A stretch of DNA of 64,000 nucleotides from Calliopsis andreniformis (Eukaryota > Arthropoda > Insecta > Hymenoptera > Andrenidae), in the NCBI RefSeq assembly GCF_051401765.1, contig NW_027480423.1, positions 10,292,001 to 10,356,000 of the forward strand. The letters run 5' to 3'. The notes below the pieces were generated by a model. The model saw nothing but the letters and a program-made list of their open reading frames with translations. It was not told the origin of the DNA and did not search any database. This document shows, in pieces, positions 60,250 to 64,000 of the stretch (positions are counted from its first letter, which is position 1; every line of letters begins with the position of its first letter). Position numbers and translations under genes: made by a program.

Positions 60250-63180
60250 CGTTAACTTCTTAGGCCCTAACTATTCGATCTGGTGGAACAACACCCTAGA
60301 GTGAAGCCTAGGTTGCCTGGAACGTAGAAATGACCATCACTTTCACACGGGTTGCAATTATTCCTGTTATAGGATGGAAAGACTGTTGTATTTTTATTGT
60401 ATTTTATGCTTCACGCGTTGACTTCTGAGGCCGTAGCTATTCGATGTGGTGGATGAACGCCATAGAGTGAAGCCTAGGTTGCCCGGAACGTAGAAATGTC
60501 CATATCTTTCACACTGTTTGCAATTATTACTTTTATACGATGGCAATGCTGTTGTATATTTATTGCATTTTATGCTTCGGGCATTGACTTCTAAGGACCT
60601 AACTATTCAATCTGTTGGAGCAACGCCATTGGGTGAAGCCTAGGTTGCCCGGAACGTAGAAATGACCATAACTTTCACACTGGTTGCAATTATTCGTTTT
60701 ATACGATGGAAAAGCTGTTGTATTTATATCGTATTTTATGCTTCTGGCGTTAACTTCTTAGGCCCTAACTATTCGATCTGGTGGAACAACACCCTAGAGT
60801 GAAGCCTAGGTTGCCTGGAACGTAGAAATGACCATCACTTTCACACGGGTTGCAATTATTCCTGTTATAGGATGGAAAGCCTGTTGTATTTTTATTGTAT
60901 TTTATGCTTCACGCGTTGACTTCTGAGGCCGCAGCTATTCGATGTGGTGGATGAACGCCATAGAGTGAAGCCTAGGTTGCCCGGAACGTAGAAATGTCCA
61001 TATCTTTCACACTGTTTGCAATTATTACTTTTATACGATGGCAATGCTGTTGTATATTTATTGCATTTTATGCTTCGGGCATTGACTTCTAAGGACCTAA
61101 CTATTCAATCTGTTGGAGCAACGCCATTGGGTGAAGCCTAGGTTGCCCGGAACGTAGAAATGACCATAACTTTCACACTGGTTGCAATTATTCGTTTTAT
61201 ACGATGGAAAAGCTGTTGTATTTATATCGTATTTTATGCTTCTGGCGTTGACTTCTTAGGCCCTAACTATTCCATCTGGTGGAACAACGCCCTAGGGTGA
61301 AGCGTAGTTTGCCCGGAAAGTAGAAATGACCATAACTTTCACACTGGTAGCAATTATTCGTTTTATACGATGGAAAAACTGTTCTATTTATTTTGTATTT
61401 TATGCTTCGGGCGTTGACTTCTAAGGCCCTAACTATTCGATCAGGTGGAGCAACGCCCTAGAGTGAAGCCTAGGTTGCCCGGTACGACGAAATGACCATC
61501 ACTTTCAAACTGGTTGCAATTATTCGTCTTATACGATGGAAAAGCTGTTGTATTTATATCGTATTTTATGCTTCTGGCGTTGACTTCTTAGGCCCTAACT
61601 ATTCCATCTGGTGGAACAACGCCATAGGGTGAAGCCTAGGTTGCCCGGAAAGTAGAAATAACCATAACTTTCACACTGGTAGCAATTATTCGTTGTATAC
61701 GATGGAAAAACTGTTCTTCTTATTTTATATTTTATGCTTCTGGCGTTGACTTCTATGGCCCTAGCTATTCGATTTGGTGGAGCAACGCCCTAGAGTGGAG
61801 CCTAGGTTGCCCGGTACGTAGAAATGACCATTACTTTCACACTGTTTGCAAATATACATTATATACGATGGAAAGTCTGTTGTATTTATGTTGAATTTTA
61901 TGCTCCTGGCGTTGACTTCTTAGGCCCTAACTATTTGATCTGGTGGAGCACCGCCCTAGCGTGAAGCCTAGGTTGCCCGGAACGTAGAAATGACCATTCA
62001 TTTCACACTGGCAGCAATTATTCGTTTTATACGATGGAAAAACTGTTTTATTTATTTTGTATTTTATGCTTCGGGCGTTGACTTCTAAGGCCCTAACTAT
62101 TCGACCTGGTGGAGCAACGCCCTAGAGTGAAGCCTAGGTTGCGCGGAACGTAGAAATGACCATAACTTTCACACTGGTAGCAATTATTCGTTTTATACGA
62201 TGGAAGAACTGTTTCAATTATTTTGTATTTTATGCTTCGGGCGTTGACTTCTAAGGCCCTAACTATTCGATCTGGTGGAGCAACGCCCTAGATTGAAGCC
62301 TAGGTTGCCCGGAACGTAGAAAAGACCATAACTTTTACACTGGTAGCATTTATTCGTTTTATACAATGGAAAAACCGTTCTATTTATTTTGTATTTTATG
62401 CTTCGGGCGTTGACTTCTAAGGCCCTAACTGTTTGATCTGGTGGAGAACGCCCTGGAGTGAAGCCTAGGTTGCCCGGAACGTAGAAATGACCATAACTTT
62501 CACACTGGTTTCTATTATTCGTTTTATACGATGGAAAAACTGTTATACTTATATTGTATTTTATGCTTCTGGCGTTGACTTCTTAGGCCCGAACTATTCG
62601 ATCTGGTGCAACAACGCCCTAGAGTGAAGCCTAGGTTGCCTGGAACGTAGAAATGACCATCACTTTCACACGGGTTGCAACTATTCCTGTTATAGGATGG
62701 AAAGACTGTTGTATTTTTATTGTATTTTATACTTCAGGCGTTGACTTCTGTGGCCGTAGCTATTCGATGTGGTGGTAGAACGCCATAGAGTGAAGCCTAG
62801 GTTGCCCGGAAAGTAGAAATGACCATAAGTTTCATACTGGTTGCAATTATTCGTTTTATACGATGGAAAACCTGTTGCATTTATATTGTATTTTATGCTT
62901 CAGGCGTTCACTTCTTAGGCTCTAACTATTCGATCTGGTGGAAGAACGCCCTAGGGTGAAGCCTAGGTTGTCCGGAACGTAGAAATGACCATAACTTTTA
63001 CACTGGTAGCAATTATTCGTTTTATACAATGGAAAAACTGTTCTATTTATTTTGCATTTTATGCTTCGGGCGTTTACTTCTAAGGCCCTAACTTATTGAT
63101 CTGGAGGAGCAACGCCCTACTGTGAAGCCCAGATTGCCCGGAACGTTGAAATGACCATAACTTTCACTCTGGTTGCTAAT
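60224..63180 (+). repeat. Block recurring at 40806-43590, copy 2
   Basis: Right-hand copy of the block with 19418-bp offset. It keeps the cctgttatagg/tacttcagg monomer (about 62650-62815) that is absent from the 43.2-kb copy. It overlaps the 39-monomer block that begins near 61624, so two duplication histories are superimposed here. Confidence 0.78.
60250..61245 (+). repeat. 3-monomer tandem duplication (2 x 498 bp), third site
   Basis: gttaac starts lie at 60251 and 60749, 498 bp apart. The content and order are the same as at 25.56 and 40.83 kb. A private ggaaagcctg near 60876 and gccgcagc near 60929 mark the second unit. Confidence 0.85.
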
Positions 63181-63974
63181 ATTCGTTTTATACGATGGAA
63201 AAACTGTTATATTTATATTGCATTTTATTCTTATGGCGTTGAATTCTAAGTCCCTTGCTATTCGATCTGGTGGAGCAACGCCCTAGAGCGAAACCTGGGT
63301 TACCCGGAACGTAGAAATGACCAGTACTTTAACACTGTTTGCAGTTATTCCTGTTATACGATGGAAAAACTGTTGCACCTTTATTGTATTTTATGCTTCT
63401 GGCGTTGACTTCTAAGGCCCTAACTATTCGATCAGGTGGAGCAACGCCCTAGAGTGAAGACTAGGTTGCTCGAAATGTAGAAATGACCATCACTTTCACA
63501 CTGGTTGCAATTATTCATTTTATACGATGGAAAAACTGTTGGACTTATATTGTATTTTATTCTTATGGCGTTGAATTCTAATTCCCTAGCTATTCGATCT
63601 GGTGGAGCAACGCCCTAGAGTGAAACCTAGGTTACCCGGAACGTAGAAATGACCAGTACTTTCATACTGTTTGCAGTTATTCGTGTTATACGATGGAAAA
63701 ACCTTTGCGTCTTTATTGTATTTTATGCTTCTGGCGTTGACTTCTAAGGCCATAGCTATTCGATTTGGTGGAGCAACGCCCTAGAGTGAAGCCTAGGTTG
63801 CCCGGAACGTAGAAATGACCATTCATTTCACACTGGTAGCAATTATTCGTTTTATACGATGGAAAAACTGTTTTATTTATTTTGTATTTTATGCTTCGGG
63901 CGTTGACTTCTTAGGCCCTAACTATTTGATCTGGTGGAGCACCGCCCTAGCGTGAAGCCTAGGTTGCCCGGAAC
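61624..63974 (+). repeat. 39-monomer spacing block (6474 bp), copy 2
   Basis: Repeats 55150-57500 in order to within about 26 bp of the window end, then starts to differ (cattcatttcac versus cataactttcac after 63985). Private changes include aacttattgatc near 63091 and ttattcgtgttatac near 63680. Confidence 0.83.
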
Positions 63975-64000
63975 GAAGAAATGACCATTCATTTCACACT

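Larger units (their letters stand above)
1..64000 (+). repeat. 166-bp satellite DNA array, head to tail, spanning the whole window
   Basis: Seen: the same ordered landmarks recur every 165-167 bp throughout. They are gttgacttct, a block near ctattcgatctggtgg, the very constant gaagcctaggttgcccgg, gtagaaatgacc, then cacactggttgcaattattc, ttatacgatggaaaaactg and an AT-rich tail tttatattgtattttatgc. Early monomer starts fall at 161, 327, 493 and 659, exactly 166 bp apart. The last start is 63902, giving about 384 periods. All monomers are in one orientation; I saw no reversed copy and no foreign insertion. GC of a hand-made consensus is 68/166. Known: megabase arrays of 150-180-bp monomers are typical of plant and animal centromeres, close to one nucleosome of DNA. 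Inference: centromeric or pericentromeric satellite of a eukaryote; the array continues beyond both window ends. Species is not determinable here. Confidence 0.98.

Noticed and set aside
1..64000. CRISPR-like array because of regular repeats
   Set aside because: The whole 166-bp unit repeats, with no short constant repeat separated by unique spacers, and no cas-like genes are present.

Overview
The whole 64-kb window is one uninterrupted tandem satellite array. A monomer of about 166 bp (roughly 41% GC by hand count of a consensus) is repeated head to tail in a single orientation from the first base to the last. Taking the short block that begins gttgacttct as the monomer start, the first full monomer starts at 161 and the last partial one at 63902. 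That is 63,741 bp, or about 384 monomers averaging 165.99 bp, plus a partial monomer at each end. I found no protein-coding gene, RNA gene, transposon, CRISPR array or non-satellite stretch. Open reading frames never exceed 94 codons and are by-products of the repeat: 166 is not a multiple of 3, so successive monomers are read in different frames. An array of this size, monomer length and layered structure points to a eukaryotic (peri)centromeric or other heterochromatic region. I cannot name the organism. From memory, centromere-associated satellites of about this length are known in several plants (for example Prunus and Medicago), but matching length alone is weak evidence.

The interest lies in the higher-order organisation. 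Distinct monomer variants recur in the same order at fixed spacings, which shows repeated block duplication. Layout: 1-1.39 kb holds individually diverged monomers. 1.39-6.67 kb is an 8-monomer repeat (1328 bp) nested inside a 19-monomer repeat (3153 bp). 6.69-10.28 kb is a 15-monomer repeat (2488 bp). 10-20 kb is a mosaic of 27-, 23-, 13- and 49-monomer spacings. 20-29 kb contains a different set of variants with 4-monomer (665 bp) and 3-monomer (498 bp) tandem duplications. 28.97 to about 41.3 kb is a 41-monomer repeat (6806 bp) in two copies. 40.8-43.6 kb is a block found again at 60.2-63.2 kb. 43.6-49.1 kb returns to the variant set of the first 20 kb and contains a near-identical 13-monomer tandem duplication (2157 bp). 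49.1-53.1 kb is transitional. 53.1-64 kb carries a 39-monomer spacing (6474 bp).

All block boundaries were read by eye from shared variant bases and are good to about 50-100 bp. Spacings between named markers were computed from coordinates. Many, but not all, monomers carry a motif that resembles the mammalian CENP-B box. It matches 7 of 9 essential bases in the common form and 8 of 9 at three sites. This is suggestive only, since a 7/9 match is not unlikely by chance in a 166-bp monomer. No undescribed gene system is visible. If there is anything new here it is the satellite family itself and its nested repeat architecture.
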